A stretch of 64,000 nt of DNA, taken from the NCBI RefSeq assembly GCF_003627755.1, contig NZ_CP032694.1, positions 673,501-737,500 on the forward strand. Reading direction: 5' to 3'. Position 1 is the stretch's first letter. Every line of letters starts with the position of its first letter. Of this stretch, positions 37,696 through 46,275 are shown piece after piece. Source of the stretch: Rhizobium jaguaris. Its GTDB lineage: Bacteria > Pseudomonadota > Alphaproteobacteria > Rhizobiales > Rhizobiaceae. Position numbers and translations under genes: made by a program. The notes under the pieces were generated by a model. It was not told the origin of the DNA. It made no database searches and worked only from the letters and a program-made list of their open reading frames with translations.

Positions 37696-38091
37696 TTATT
37701 GAAACCGCCCGTTCCTTTGTACCACTTCGATCTTGTAGCCATCGGGATCGGTGACGAAGAAAAATAGGGCGAAAAGTCTTCCATCGCGATTGAGCTCGAT
37801 GATCTTGCCGGGGTTCAGACCGAGCTCGGTGAAACGCGCGTGCTCGTCCCGAAGTTCGTCGACTGAAACAGCGAGATGGCCATAGCCGTCGCCGAGCGCA
37901 TAGGGTTCGATTCGACCCTGATTGACGGTCAATTCCAGTTCGAAACCGGTCTCGGCATTGCTGAGATAGATCAGCGTAAAGGTCGGGAAGCCGACGCGGT
38001 CGGCGACCGAGAGCCCGAAAGCCTTGCTGTAGAAATCGATCGAGCGCGCCTCATCGAGGACTCGGATCATCGAATGGATCATTTTCGCCAT
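37696..38091 (-). CDS. VOC-family protein (lactoylglutathione lyase-like)
   Basis: 131 residues from the ATG at 38091, which follows GGGAGG by six bases. Glyoxalase I motifs are present: MIRVLDEARSIDFYSKAFGL with a metal His near the start (IHSMIRV), FELELTVNQG with a metal Glu, YGHLAVSVDEL with His, and FVTDPDGYKIEVVQR with Glu. All four GloA-type metal ligands appear in place. It would convert the methylglyoxal-glutathione adduct to S-lactoylglutathione. GloA is likely, but other VOC activities are possible. Confidence 0.8.
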   Translation of the reverse strand: MAKMIHSMIRVLDEARSIDFYSKAFGLSVADRVGFPTFTLIYLSNAETGFELELTVNQGRIEPYALGDGYGHLAVSVDELRDEHARFTELGLNPGKIIELNRDGRLFALFFFVTDPDGYKIEVVQRNGRFQ

Positions 38092-38316
38092 ACGCACCTC
38101 CCTGGCGCCAAATGTGGGCTACGATGTAAAGCATGAAGCCGAAAAAACTGCGAAGCGATTTTTGGACAAGATCGCGCACGCAAACGGTCAGAGCCATATC
38201 GCCCTAGAACGCCGTAGGTTCATTTGAACGCACAAAGATTGTTCTAGTCTTTTGAATCTAGAGTATCTTATCCGCTTGCAGGTGGTACCTGAAGGCGGGA
38301 TGCTCTGGCCGCGAAA

Positions 38317-39066
38317 TCACTGGGGCTGCAAGCCGATCTTGCGAGTGACGGCGGTTTCGATCAGTTCCATGCCGTCATAGATCAGCACCGCCATGAGGCC
38401 GACGATCAAACCGCCTTGCAGGATAAAAGCGGTATTGTCGTTGATCAGGCCGGCGATGATGACTTCGCCGAGCCCCTTCGCCGCGACAGTCGAGCCGATC
38501 GTCGCCGTGCCGATGTTGATGACGGTGGCGATCTTCAACCCTTCGATGATCAGCGGCAGAGCGAGCGGCAGTTCGACCTGAAACAGCCGCTGCCAGCCAT
38601 TCATGCCCATGCCGTCAGCCGCGTCGAGCACGGAGGCCGGAACCTGCTGCAGACCGGCAACGGTATTTTCGAAGATCGGCAGAAGCGCGTAGAGGAAAAG
38701 TGCTATCAGCGTCGGCACCGCGCCGAAACCGGTGGTGGAGATGGCGAGCGCGAGCACCGCCACCGGAGGAAAGGTCTGGCCGGCATTGGCGATCGCCCGC
38801 GACAGGGGCAGGAAATCGGCGCCGCTCTTGCGGGTGACGAAGATGCCGCCGAGCACGGCGAGAATGCCGCTGGCGGCAATCGAGATGAGGATCAGCTCCA
38901 TATGGCTGATCGCGAGACCCACCAAACTGTTCTGTGTATAGATCGGCGATGCGCCGAATTTGGTGAGCGGCGCCAGGATCGGCATCAGCCATTCCGGCCG
39001 GAACAGCAGCACCAGAAGCAGTGCCAGCGCCAGGAACCGGAAGATGTTGGCGGTCAGAAACTTCAT
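38317..39066 (-). CDS. yehW: Osmoprotectant ABC transporter permease (YehW-like)
   Basis: 249 residues with six membrane segments and a permease loop of the betaine/choline type: AGQTFPPVAVLALAIS, then VLDAADGMGMNGWQRLFQVELPLALP (the EAA loop). Length matches E. coli YehW (243). It is the last gene of a four-gene operon in the order yehZ-Y-X-W. Its start overlaps the stop of the ATPase gene by four bases. Confidence 0.8.
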   Translation of the reverse strand: MKFLTANIFRFLALALLLVLLFRPEWLMPILAPLTKFGASPIYTQNSLVGLAISHMELILISIAASGILAVLGGIFVTRKSGADFLPLSRAIANAGQTFPPVAVLALAISTTGFGAVPTLIALFLYALLPIFENTVAGLQQVPASVLDAADGMGMNGWQRLFQVELPLALPLIIEGLKIATVINIGTATIGSTVAAKGLGEVIIAGLINDNTAFILQGGLIVGLMAVLIYDGMELIETAVTRKIGLQPQ

Positions 39067-40010
39067 GCTTTGCGGCCCAGCTCGATCAAATGCCGCATGG
39101 ATATCGAGCCGACCGGCACTTTGCGGTCGTCTTCCACAGCGGCCTCGTCAGCACCCTGCCAGATCATCTCAGCTAGCGCGTCGCGTAGATTGAGGGTTTG
39201 CGGCAGGCTGTAGCCGAGGCCCGGTCGCAGCGGCTGCATGCTCTCCTTGAGCGGCAGCAGCGACATCAGCTTTAGCGCCCGGTCGGAAGTGCCCGTCAGT
39301 TGCTGCACGAAGGGATCGGCCGGCTCGGTCAGGATCTTCCCAGGTTCGGAGCATTGCAACAGCTTGCCTTCGCTCATGACGGCGATCTTGTCGCCGAGAT
39401 GGAAGGCTTCATCCATATCGTGGGTGACGAGGACGATGGTCGTGCCGAATTGTTTCTGGATCGCCAGAAGATCGTCCTGCGCCTTGCCGCGGATGACGGG
39501 ATCAAGCGCGCCGAAAGGCTCATCCATCAACAGCACTTCCGGCTCGGCCGCGAGCGCACGGGCGACGCCGACACGCTGTTGCTGGCCGCCGGAGAGCTGG
39601 CTCGGATATTTCGCTGCGAAAGTGCCGGGATCGAGATGGAAGAGATTGAGCAATTCCTCAACGCGCCGGTCAATGCGCGCCTTGTCCCAGCCGAGCAGTT
39701 GCGGCACGGTCGCGATGTTCTGCGCCACGGTCCGGTGCGGAAACAGGCCATGGCCTTGAATGGCATAGCCGATGCGGCGGCGAAGCTCGGTGGCCGGCAC
39801 GCTCATGACATCCTTGCCGCCGACTGAAATCTGGCCGGCCGAGTTCGGCACCAGCCGGTTGATCATGCGCACCAGCGTCGACTTGCCGGAGCCGGAGGTG
39901 CCGACGATGACGGTGATCGTGCCCTTTTCCATGCTCATGCTGACATTGTCGACCACGGCGGCATTGCCGTAGCGCTTGGTCACGCCTTTCAGCTCGATCA
40001 TGGTGGTCAT
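39063..40010 (-). CDS. yehX: Osmoprotectant ABC transporter ATP-binding protein (YehX-like)
   Basis: 315 residues. Walker A is GTSGSGKST (about residues 36-44), Q-loop AIQGHGLFPHRTV, signature LSGGQQQRVGVARAL, Walker B VLLMDEPFGALDP and switch His in VTHDMDEA. The C-terminal extension of about 90 residues is of the OpuBA/ProV regulatory kind but lacks clear CBS motifs. It overlaps the genes on both sides by four bases. Confidence 0.85.
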   Translation of the reverse strand: MTTMIELKGVTKRYGNAAVVDNVSMSMEKGTITVIVGTSGSGKSTLVRMINRLVPNSAGQISVGGKDVMSVPATELRRRIGYAIQGHGLFPHRTVAQNIATVPQLLGWDKARIDRRVEELLNLFHLDPGTFAAKYPSQLSGGQQQRVGVARALAAEPEVLLMDEPFGALDPVIRGKAQDDLLAIQKQFGTTIVLVTHDMDEAFHLGDKIAVMSEGKLLQCSEPGKILTEPADPFVQQLTGTSDRALKLMSLLPLKESMQPLRPGLGYSLPQTLNLRDALAEMIWQGADEAAVEDDRKVPVGSISMRHLIELGRKA

Positions 40011-41173
40011 GCGCTTTGTCCTCGGATGCTGTCGATGACCGCATCGAGGATGACGGCCGATGAGAAGGCAAGAAAGACCGTCGGCACGGCGCCGAGCAGC
40101 ACCAGGTCATTAGCCGTCTGGCCGATGCCCTGAAAGATGAAGAGGCCGAAACCGCCGCCGCCGATCAGCGCCGCCACGGTCACGAGGCCGATCGCCTGCA
40201 CCAGCACGATGCGGATGCCGGTCAGGATGACCGGGAAGGCGAGTGGCAGGTCGATGCCGGTGAGGATCTGCCGGCGCGTCAGCCCCATGCCGGCGGCGGC
40301 ATCGCGTACGGAGGGATCGACGCCGGCAAGCCCGACGACGGTATTGGCGACGATCGGCAGCAGCGAATAGATCACCAGCGCCACCAGGGCCGGCGCGGTG
40401 CCGATGCCCTGGATGCCGATCGCGGCGGCGAAGGGGACATGAGTGGCAATATAGCCGAGCGGCAGCATCAAAATGCCGAACAGAGCCAGGCTCGGAATGG
40501 TCTGCACCAGGCTCAGGCCGCGCAGCACGACGGCGCGAAGTCTCGGCTGCCAATAGCAGAAGATGCCGAGTGGCAAGGCGAGCACGATGGCGATGGCGAC
40601 CGAGCCGAGCGACAGGAACACATGGCCAAGCGCCTCGTTCCAGAATTTGTCGGCATTGTTGGCGTATTCCTTCATGATCGACAGATTGTCGAGCAGACCG
40701 GATTTGAGGATGACGCCGAGTATCGCGGCATAGAGCGCGAGCGAGGCGACCCGAAGCCATGGCGTCAGTTGCAGCTTCACCAGCGCATCCGAGATCACCA
40801 GGCCGATGACGGCGAGCAGTACCCAAAAGGAGCCGCCCGGCGTGATGCGCGCTACGGTGCTGCCGGCCGGAGTGGCCGCGGTCGAGACGAGGCCGAGCGT
40901 GATGATCAGAAGGGCGATGGCGAGCGTGGCGATGCCGAGGCGGACGAGCTGGTTGCGCAGGAAAAGAGCGGCAAGCGCGGTAGCAACGAGAAGAATAAGC
41001 AGCGCCAGTGCGACCGGCTGGGCAAGGAGCTGTGTCAGCAATTGCGGCTTGCCGGCGGCAATGCGGTTTGCCTTGACGATGATGAACGGCATCGACGCCG
41101 CCGCCAGGAGGCCACCGGCCACCAGCACCATTCCAAGACGGTCCACCCTGCGGACCGCAAGTGCATCTTCCAT
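40007..41173 (-). CDS. yehY: Osmoprotectant ABC transporter permease (YehY-like)
   Basis: 388 residues from the ATG at 41173 (GGAG upstream). The ORF extends to 41203. It is larger than YehW because of several extra N-terminal helices, as in E. coli YehY (385). The permease domain contains LVQTIPSLALFGILMLPL and VDPSVRDAAAGMGLTRRQILTGIDLPLAFP. It follows the binding-protein gene after a hairpin-bearing gap and is coupled to the ATPase gene. Confidence 0.8.
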   Translation of the reverse strand: MEDALAVRRVDRLGMVLVAGGLLAAASMPFIIVKANRIAAGKPQLLTQLLAQPVALALLILLVATALAALFLRNQLVRLGIATLAIALLIITLGLVSTAATPAGSTVARITPGGSFWVLLAVIGLVISDALVKLQLTPWLRVASLALYAAILGVILKSGLLDNLSIMKEYANNADKFWNEALGHVFLSLGSVAIAIVLALPLGIFCYWQPRLRAVVLRGLSLVQTIPSLALFGILMLPLGYIATHVPFAAAIGIQGIGTAPALVALVIYSLLPIVANTVVGLAGVDPSVRDAAAGMGLTRRQILTGIDLPLAFPVILTGIRIVLVQAIGLVTVAALIGGGGFGLFIFQGIGQTANDLVLLGAVPTVFLAFSSAVILDAVIDSIRGQSA

Positions 41174-41203
41174 CAAGCAAGCTCCGTCAGCGCATGATCC
41201 CAA

Positions 41204-41281
41204 AAAATACGAAGCGGTTTTTGGATAGGATCAAGCCTCATCAAATATGGCTGCGGCTCCACCTTATCAAAGTGGAGCCGC
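41204..41281. repeat. Palindromic repeat and hairpin inside the osmoprotectant operon
   Basis: An imperfect palindrome (CATGATCC...GGATCA, 41204-41233) is followed by a perfect 10-bp stem, GCGGCTCCAC (41253-41262) and GTGGAGCCGC (41272-41281), with a nine-base loop. It separates the binding-protein gene from its membrane subunits and may lower expression of the latter. Confidence 0.65.
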
Positions 41282-41300
41282 GAGGGGAGTTGGTAAAGTC

Positions 41301-42209
41301 TTACTTTAGGAAGCCGTTTTCCTTGAGGTAGGATTCGGCAACGGACTTAGCCGGCTCGCCATCGACCTGGATGCGGCCGTTTAGCTTGCGCAGCACGTCG
41401 GCGGTCAGGCCCTTGAAGATCGGGGTCAGAACCACTTCGATCTTCGGGTTGGCCTTCAGCACGGCTTCGCGGATGATCGGCGTTGGCGCATAGACTGGCT
41501 GCACGCTCTTGTCGTCTTCGAGAACCGTCAGTTCAGCCGCCTCGATGGCGCCGTCCGTGCCGTAGACCATGGCGGTGTTGACGCCGTTGGTCTGGTCGGC
41601 CGCAGCCTTGATCGTTGCCGCGGTGTCGCCGCCGGAGAGCACGACTTCCTGGTCGGGCTTGATCTGGAAGCTATAGGTCGTCTGGAAAGCCGGCAGAGCC
41701 GCCGGCGAGTTGACGAACTCGGAAGACGCCGCAAGCTTCACGGGGCCGCCGCCGGCAACCCATTTGCCGAAATCGGACATGGTCTTCAGTTTCGCCGGAC
41801 CGGCAACGTCGTTGCGAACGGCAATCGCCCAGGTGTTGTTGGCAGGCGAGGGCGTCAGCCAGACGATCTTGTTGGCGTCGTAGTCGAGCTTCTTCGCCTG
41901 GTCATAGCCTTGCTGCAGGTTCTTCCAAGCCGGATCGTCGGCCTTGTTGAAGAAGAAGCCGGCATTGCCGGTATATTCGGCATAGATGTCGATTTCACCT
42001 GCCGTGATCGCCTTGCGCAGAACGGGCGTCGTGCCCAGCGCGATGCGGTCCTGCGCCTTGATGCCGTTGGCATTGAGCGCGGCGAGGATGATATTGCCGA
42101 GCAGCGTGCCTTCCGTATCGATCTTCGACGAGACCACGACGTCGGCGGCGCTGGCGCCACTGGCGACGAAAGCCGTGAGCGCGGCGGCGAGTGCGAGCTT
42201 CTTGAACAT
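41301..42209 (-). CDS. osmF: Osmoprotectant ABC transporter substrate-binding protein (OsmF/YehZ-like)
   Basis: 302 residues from the ATG at 42209 (AAGGGAAA upstream). The longer ORF start is unlikely. A signal peptide (MFKKLALAAALTAFVASGASA) is followed by an OpuAC-type domain: SKIDTEGTLLGNIILAALNANG, TPVLRKAITAGEIDIYAEYTG and VYAPTPIIREAVLKANPKIE. It is the first gene of the operon. Known YehZ binds glycine betaine with low affinity; the ligand here is inferred. Confidence 0.85.
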   Translation of the reverse strand: MFKKLALAAALTAFVASGASAADVVVSSKIDTEGTLLGNIILAALNANGIKAQDRIALGTTPVLRKAITAGEIDIYAEYTGNAGFFFNKADDPAWKNLQQGYDQAKKLDYDANKIVWLTPSPANNTWAIAVRNDVAGPAKLKTMSDFGKWVAGGGPVKLAASSEFVNSPAALPAFQTTYSFQIKPDQEVVLSGGDTAATIKAAADQTNGVNTAMVYGTDGAIEAAELTVLEDDKSVQPVYAPTPIIREAVLKANPKIEVVLTPIFKGLTADVLRKLNGRIQVDGEPAKSVAESYLKENGFLK

Positions 42210-42643
42210 GATGTTTCCCTTTGTACCCCGTTGAACCGTTTGTCTGGCGTATCCGTTCGGTTCAAATCCGGTCCCCGGACACGCCACATATGACTGCGGG
42301 CCGAAGAACCCGCATGCGAAGTCCTGTCTGCGTCTGGGAGATAGTGCTCGCCGCCGAAAAATCGATGACACGCCAGTCTCGCCTGCAGTCGCCGCGCAAT
42401 TATGACGAGAGTGCCCGGCATAAGCGCGAAATTAGATTTCTTTTTTCGGGGGCAAGTGCGTTTGTTTTTGTTCCCCTGACCCGTTTCGCCGCCGTTCCGA
42501 TCTCTTGCTGACGGCAGGATCATTTAGGTGGCGATCAAACGATAGTCATAGCTTTTCGGGTTTGGGATATCTTTTTTTGAGAACACGTCATATCGTCGCG
42601 GTGTCTGAATTGGCGGCATGCAAGAGAGAGGCGTGCGGCAGGC
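42210..42643. other. Divergent promoter region between osmF and a LysR gene
   Basis: 434 bp without a recognisable gene. It contains a small hairpin (GCGGG-N7-CCCGC near 42296) and an AT-rich tract around 42430-42475. No RNA gene or operator could be assigned. Confidence 0.45.
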
Positions 42644-43897
42644 TTGAAAGGACGACTCGGTTTGTATCTCGGGGCATTGTTCATCGCCGATACGGTTTTT
42701 TCGATTGGCTCCGTCAGGGAGACCGCGCGCAGGCTGTCTTTCTCGGCCTCGACCGTGTCGAGCGCGCTGCGGCGGCTGGAGACCGAACTGGCAATGAAGC
42801 TCGTCGAACGAGCATCCGGAGAACTTGCCACCCTGCTCGCCAGTTCTAAGGTACAGAAGAGCCTGCAGCCGATCCTGTCGGCCATGCGGCAGCTCTCGGC
42901 ATTGACGAAGGAGCCGCCCGCGCCGGAGAACTATGCGCAATGGGCGGCTCGCCTTCCGTTGAAGATCGCCACCATCGAGCGTTTCCTTGAGGTCGCCGAT
43001 CAGGGCAGCATCAATCGCGCGGCCCGCCGTCTGCGTCTTGGTCAGCCGCAACTTTCGCTGCAAATTGCCAATCTGGAAGAATTGTTCGGCTGCCGCCTGT
43101 TTGAACGTCAGGCGCAGGGCTCTGTGCTGACTGATGCAGGCCGCGACGTCTATGCGATCCTCGCCAGTATCGCCCAGGCATGGGATGAGATGAAGGCGGC
43201 GGCGGACGAGCGATTTCAGCGGACGGCGCGCGCCGTGCGCATCGGGTCGATCATCCCGACGGGATCGGAGAGCTGGGTAGCCCGCTCGCTTGCCAGCCTC
43301 GTGGCGCGCTGGAACATCAGCGGCAACCGCAACACGCTGTCCCTGATGCTGATGACCGCCGACGATCTGCGTGAGGCGCTGAGGTCCGGCCGCATCGATG
43401 TCGCCATTGTCGATTCCGTCTTCGGCCTCGACGCTTTCGAGCATATGGAACTGGTGGCGACCGACATGGTGGCGATCGCACCGCCTGACAGCACGGAGCA
43501 GACCCTGACGGCATTGGTCGAAAACCATCCGCTCTGCGTGCCGAGCCCGCGCACCGGCATCGGCAATGCCGCCATGGCTTTCGGTTTTGACAGCGGCGAC
43601 CGCCGCCGGTTTCGCGGCCGCGACATCACCTCGGCCGACTCGCTGCCCGTCATCGTCGATCTTGTCGCCAATCACGGCTATGTTTCATTTCTCGGCCGCG
43701 TCAGTGCCGCACCGATCGCCGACAAGGTCCGGATCGTCAACCCGGACCACGTGCTGCCGCTGTCCTATCACCTCGCCCACAACGGCCGTCGAGCTTCGAT
43801 CGACGCCTGCCGGCTGATCCAGGAGGCGGTGCGGGAGCTGGTGGGCAGGCCGAAAGTCGATAGCGTCCAGCCATCCGGAACCATGCCTTCCCCTTGA
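42644..43897 (+). CDS. LysR-type regulator with two tandem HTH domains
   Basis: About 417 residues, against about 300 for ordinary LysR proteins. Two HTH regions are visible. One is near residues 20-55 (GSVRETARRLSFSASTVSSALRRLETELAMKLVERASG) and one near 107-165 (GSINRAARRLRLGQPQLSLQIANLEELFGCRLFERQ). The effector domain follows from about residue 190. No ATG serves the start. A TTG at 42644 is used here, and another TTG at 42662 is preceded by AAAGGA. It is divergent from the osmoprotectant operon across 434 bp. The target is unknown. Confidence 0.7.
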   Translation: MKGRLGLYLGALFIADTVFSIGSVRETARRLSFSASTVSSALRRLETELAMKLVERASGELATLLASSKVQKSLQPILSAMRQLSALTKEPPAPENYAQWAARLPLKIATIERFLEVADQGSINRAARRLRLGQPQLSLQIANLEELFGCRLFERQAQGSVLTDAGRDVYAILASIAQAWDEMKAAADERFQRTARAVRIGSIIPTGSESWVARSLASLVARWNISGNRNTLSLMLMTADDLREALRSGRIDVAIVDSVFGLDAFEHMELVATDMVAIAPPDSTEQTLTALVENHPLCVPSPRTGIGNAAMAFGFDSGDRRRFRGRDITSADSLPVIVDLVANHGYVSFLGRVSAAPIADKVRIVNPDHVLPLSYHLAHNGRRASIDACRLIQEAVRELVGRPKVDSVQPSGTMPSP

Positions 43898-43991
43898 GCG
43901 TTATCTTAATGTCCCTGTTTGTGCGGGGACAGTGCCACCCGGGCCGGCGCAGGTGTCGCCGGTCTTGCGGGTGCGTTCAAGGAGAAGAGAA

Positions 43992-44300
43992 ATGAGGATC
44001 ATCTCAACAGCGTTAGTGGCGCTGGGTATCCTCGCTTTGCCAGTGACCAATGCTGAGGCTTACCATTACTATCACTATCACCATTGGCACCACCACTACG
44101 GCGGCCCCAGCGTGGTGATCTCGCCTGGCTTCGGCGTCTATGTCGGGCCAAGCTACGGCTATCGTCACTACTACTATCGCGATTATTATCGTGACCGCTA
44201 TTGGGGCAGCCCGTATTATGGGTCGTATTATGGGTATGGGCACTACCGTTATTGGCATCGCCCTTATTGGAGCGACCGCTATTACAGCCCGTGGTACTGA
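43992..44300 (+). CDS. Exported tyrosine/histidine-rich small protein
   Basis: 102 residues from the ATG at 43992 with AAGGAG upstream. A signal peptide (MRIISTALVALGILALPVTNAEA) precedes a mature part made almost wholly of Tyr, His, Trp, Arg, Gly and Ser in repeated HY/YY/RY pairs. No family assignment is possible. Such composition occurs in some cell-surface or metal-binding proteins of rhizobia. It is not part of an evident operon. Confidence 0.75.
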   Translation: MRIISTALVALGILALPVTNAEAYHYYHYHHWHHHYGGPSVVISPGFGVYVGPSYGYRHYYYRDYYRDRYWGSPYYGSYYGYGHYRYWHRPYWSDRYYSPWY

Positions 44301-44342
44301 GCGGGTGGTCAGCCCGCGCCGGCAGGCAGGATAAGATGAAGA

Positions 44343-44362
44343 ACGGCGCCAGAAGGCGCCGT
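44343..44362. terminator. Hairpin between convergent genes
   Basis: ACGGCGCC (44343-44350) and GGCGCCGT (44355-44362) form a perfect 8-bp stem with an AGAA loop. There is no long T run on either side, so it is at best a weak bidirectional terminator. Confidence 0.5.
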
Positions 44363-44394
44363 GGGCATAGTTGTTCGGCTTCCGCGAGGTGAGA

Positions 44395-44694
44395 TCAGGC
44401 CGGGTTCAGCACATGCACGGCATGCGCCGCCATCAGGTCCTTCACCTTCTCCCCACAGGCCGCCATATGCGCCGAGGCGGCATGTGCCTTGAGCGCGGCC
44501 ATGCTTTCCCATTTTTCGACCACCACGAATGTATCGGGACCGAACGCGGGATTGGCGCCCTCGACATCCACCACGGCGGTATATTCGATGCAGCCGTCTT
44601 CGGCGTGCACAGCCGGGACATTCGCCTGAAAGGCTTCGAGCACGGCGGCACGCTTGCCCGGCAGCGCGGTAAGGATAGCGAGAACGTGGATCAT
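44395..44694 (-). CDS. Antibiotic biosynthesis monooxygenase (ABM/YgiN-like) family protein
   Basis: 99 residues of the small ferredoxin-like dimeric ABM family: VLAILTALPGKRAAVLEAF, AEDGCIEYTAVVD, FVVVEKWESMAALKAHAASAH. Relatives include YgiN (quinol monooxygenase) and small heme-handling enzymes. An AAGGAAA site precedes the ATG. It appears monocistronic. Function could be quinone handling or detoxification. Confidence 0.8.
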   Translation of the reverse strand: MIHVLAILTALPGKRAAVLEAFQANVPAVHAEDGCIEYTAVVDVEGANPAFGPDTFVVVEKWESMAALKAHAASAHMAACGEKVKDLMAAHAVHVLNPA

Positions 44695-44900
44695 GATGTT
44701 TCCTTTGAATGGATGGGATGATGCTGAGGCAAGGGGTCGGATTGCGCAGATTGCGCGCGGTTGCGACGAATATCACAAATAGACGGCGATCGAACGCTTG
44801 ACTTCACCTCGGTGCAGCCGGGGCGCAATCAAAGTGATTACATGACAATCGCCAAATACTAGTGCTTCCTTATATTCATAAAAAAGACGGGAGGATGCCG

Positions 44901-44981
44901 ATGTCAGCTGAATGGCCAATGTTCATATTGCAGTCGATCGTGGTTTTTGGCTTGGTGGGAGCCCTGTTCATCAGGGCATAG
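44901..44981 (+). CDS. Possible 26-residue single-TM small protein
   Basis: A short ORF reads MSAEWPMFILQSIVVFGLVG then ALFIRA. It has a GGGAGGA ribosome site six bases upstream and one hydrophobic segment spanning most of its length. A hairpin (45034-45067) follows. An ATG two codons upstream (44895) is less well placed. The case rests on the ribosome site and the membrane segment only. Confidence 0.4.
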   Translation: MSAEWPMFILQSIVVFGLVGALFIRA

Positions 44982-45033
44982 CAATCATCGCCAAGTCCCT
45001 TGCCGCTTGAACCGCATTTCCCGGTTTCGAAAA

Positions 45034-45067
45034 CAGCAGCCCGACCGGTCAGACGGTCGAGCTGCTG
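45034..45067. repeat. Interrupted stem-loop after the small ORF
   Basis: CAGCAGC (45034-45040) pairs with GCTGCTG (45061-45067), and inside it CGACCG (45042-45047) pairs with CGGTCG (45054-45059). No T run follows. It may be a rho-independent-like or structural element. Confidence 0.4.
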
Positions 45068-45196
45068 TACGATCCGATCAGGGGTCAAATCCAACCAGAT
45101 CATAAATCACTAAGTTGAACTTATTATAAGTCAACTACTATTTTTGGCTTTCCTATCATCCAAACCGTGCACACCTCATACCAAGACCACGCCCGG

Positions 45197-45412
45197 TCAA
45201 TCGTGCCCACGCCCACGATATGTCGTTGGAACGCCAGCCGCTTCATGGCATTGCGCGAGAGTTTCCAGCCATGCTGCCAGTCCATCCGGCACTTCGGCAT
45301 TCCCCGCTTCCATCGCCTCCACCCACGACAAATCGCATTGCAGGGCGCTTGCCAAATTGATCGGCGTCCAACGGATATGCAAAAGGCATTCAGAAAAGCG
45401 TTCTGGGGTCAT
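45197..45412 (-). CDS. Small HTH-like protein
   Basis: 71 residues from the ATG at 45412 with GGAG seven bases upstream. MTPERFSECLLHIRWTPINLASALQCDLSWVEAMEAGNAEVPDGLAAWLETLA looks like an XRE-like helix-turn-helix reduced to four or five helices. It is common as a lone small regulator. It lies just outside the integrated island. The target is unknown. Confidence 0.6.
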   Translation of the reverse strand: MTPERFSECLLHIRWTPINLASALQCDLSWVEAMEAGNAEVPDGLAAWLETLAQCHEAAGVPTTYRGRGHD

Positions 45413-45567
45413 GATATTCTCCGCGATAGCATTCAAGGTGTCAGCGAGTGGTGCGAAGTCAGAGAAGCTTGCCTATGCTCGATCGCATCGGTCGCGACGC
45501 GAGGCATTAGCATAAAAAAGCTCAAGAACTTCTAACGGTATAACTATCTTATTTTTATGGGAGAAAA

Positions 45568-45587
45568 ATGGTGCCGCTTACGTGAGG
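45568..45587. repeat. att site, tRNA-distal copy
   Basis: AAATGGTGCCGCTTACGTGA is identical to 60620-60639. It is a remnant of the tRNA-Thr 3' end, left at the far border of the island by integration. Confidence 0.85.
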
Positions 45588-45807
45588 CATTTCCTGAAAT
45601 CTAAGGCGTTGAATACAAACGACCCCTACAGGAGGGTAGTGAGCCACGATGTCTCACTTTCGCGTTCCAGTTTCCTATACGAGTAATAGGCGTGGAGCAA
45701 CATACCAGCAAACGCACCTCTAAATGCTAGCTGCAAGGCGGCGTTGTTGCGGCGCTCAGATAGAAATAAAGTGCGAATTTGACCCTAGATACTGAAAATT
45801 TGAATTG
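45588..45807. other. Non-coding border stretch of the island
   Basis: About 220 bp between the att repeat and the first IS3 element. I see no gene, RNA or convincing hairpin in it. Confidence 0.4.
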
Positions 45808-45882
45808 CAACGTGAATTAGCCCCCGAAAGGCCCGGACATGCTCCACCACTTAGCTAAGTGGGTAGGAGTAATGTTGGTAAT

Positions 45883-46275
45883 ATGACTAGCAGCAATTTT
45901 AAGATGGAAGTCCTCGCCGGGCCGGAACGTCGGCGGCGCTGGAGCACGGCAGAGAAGCTGGCAATCATCCACGAGACCTATGAGGCGGACGCGACGGTGA
46001 GCATCGTCGCGCGTCGGCATGGCATCCAGCCGAACCAGTTGTTCGCCTGGCGCAAGCTGGCGTCCCAAGGGGCACTGACGGCGACGGCCGCCGAAGAGGA
46101 AGTCGTTCCGGCTTCCGAATACCGAGCGCTTCAGGCCCAGGTGAAGGAGTTGCAACGCCTGTTGGGCAAGAAGACGATGGAGAGCGAAATCCTGAAGGAA
46201 GCCCTCGAAATCGCCGGTGGCCCAAAAAAACATCTGTTGCGCTCGCTCTCTCTTCCGAGGGGGATTTTGGAATGA
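45883..46275 (+). CDS. IS3-family transposase OrfA
   Basis: 130 residues from the ATG at 45883. The ORF is open from a GTG at 45859. An N-terminal HTH (RRRRWSTAEKLAIIHETYEADATVSIVARRHGIQPNQLFAWRKLA) is followed by a leucine-zipper-like coiled coil (ALQAQVKELQRLLGKKTMESEILKEAL). It ends overlapping OrfB by four bases (ATGA), so OrfB is made by coupled translation or frameshifting. It is the DNA-binding part of the transposase. Confidence 0.88.
   Translation: MTSSNFKMEVLAGPERRRRWSTAEKLAIIHETYEADATVSIVARRHGIQPNQLFAWRKLASQGALTATAAEEEVVPASEYRALQAQVKELQRLLGKKTMESEILKEALEIAGGPKKHLLRSLSLPRGILE

Noticed and set aside
44876..45103. A 75-codon reading frame on the minus strand
   Set aside because: It overlaps the candidate small membrane ORF and the hairpin and lacks a start context; judged a chance frame.
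45144..45535. Two plus-strand frames opposite the small HTH gene
   Set aside because: The minus-strand HTH-like ORF has a ribosome site and a protein-like sequence, so the plus frames are its shadows.
45568..45587. tRNA-like sequence at the left border as a real tRNA
   Set aside because: Only the 3' end matches tRNA-Thr; the rest of the cloverleaf is absent, so it is an att remnant.
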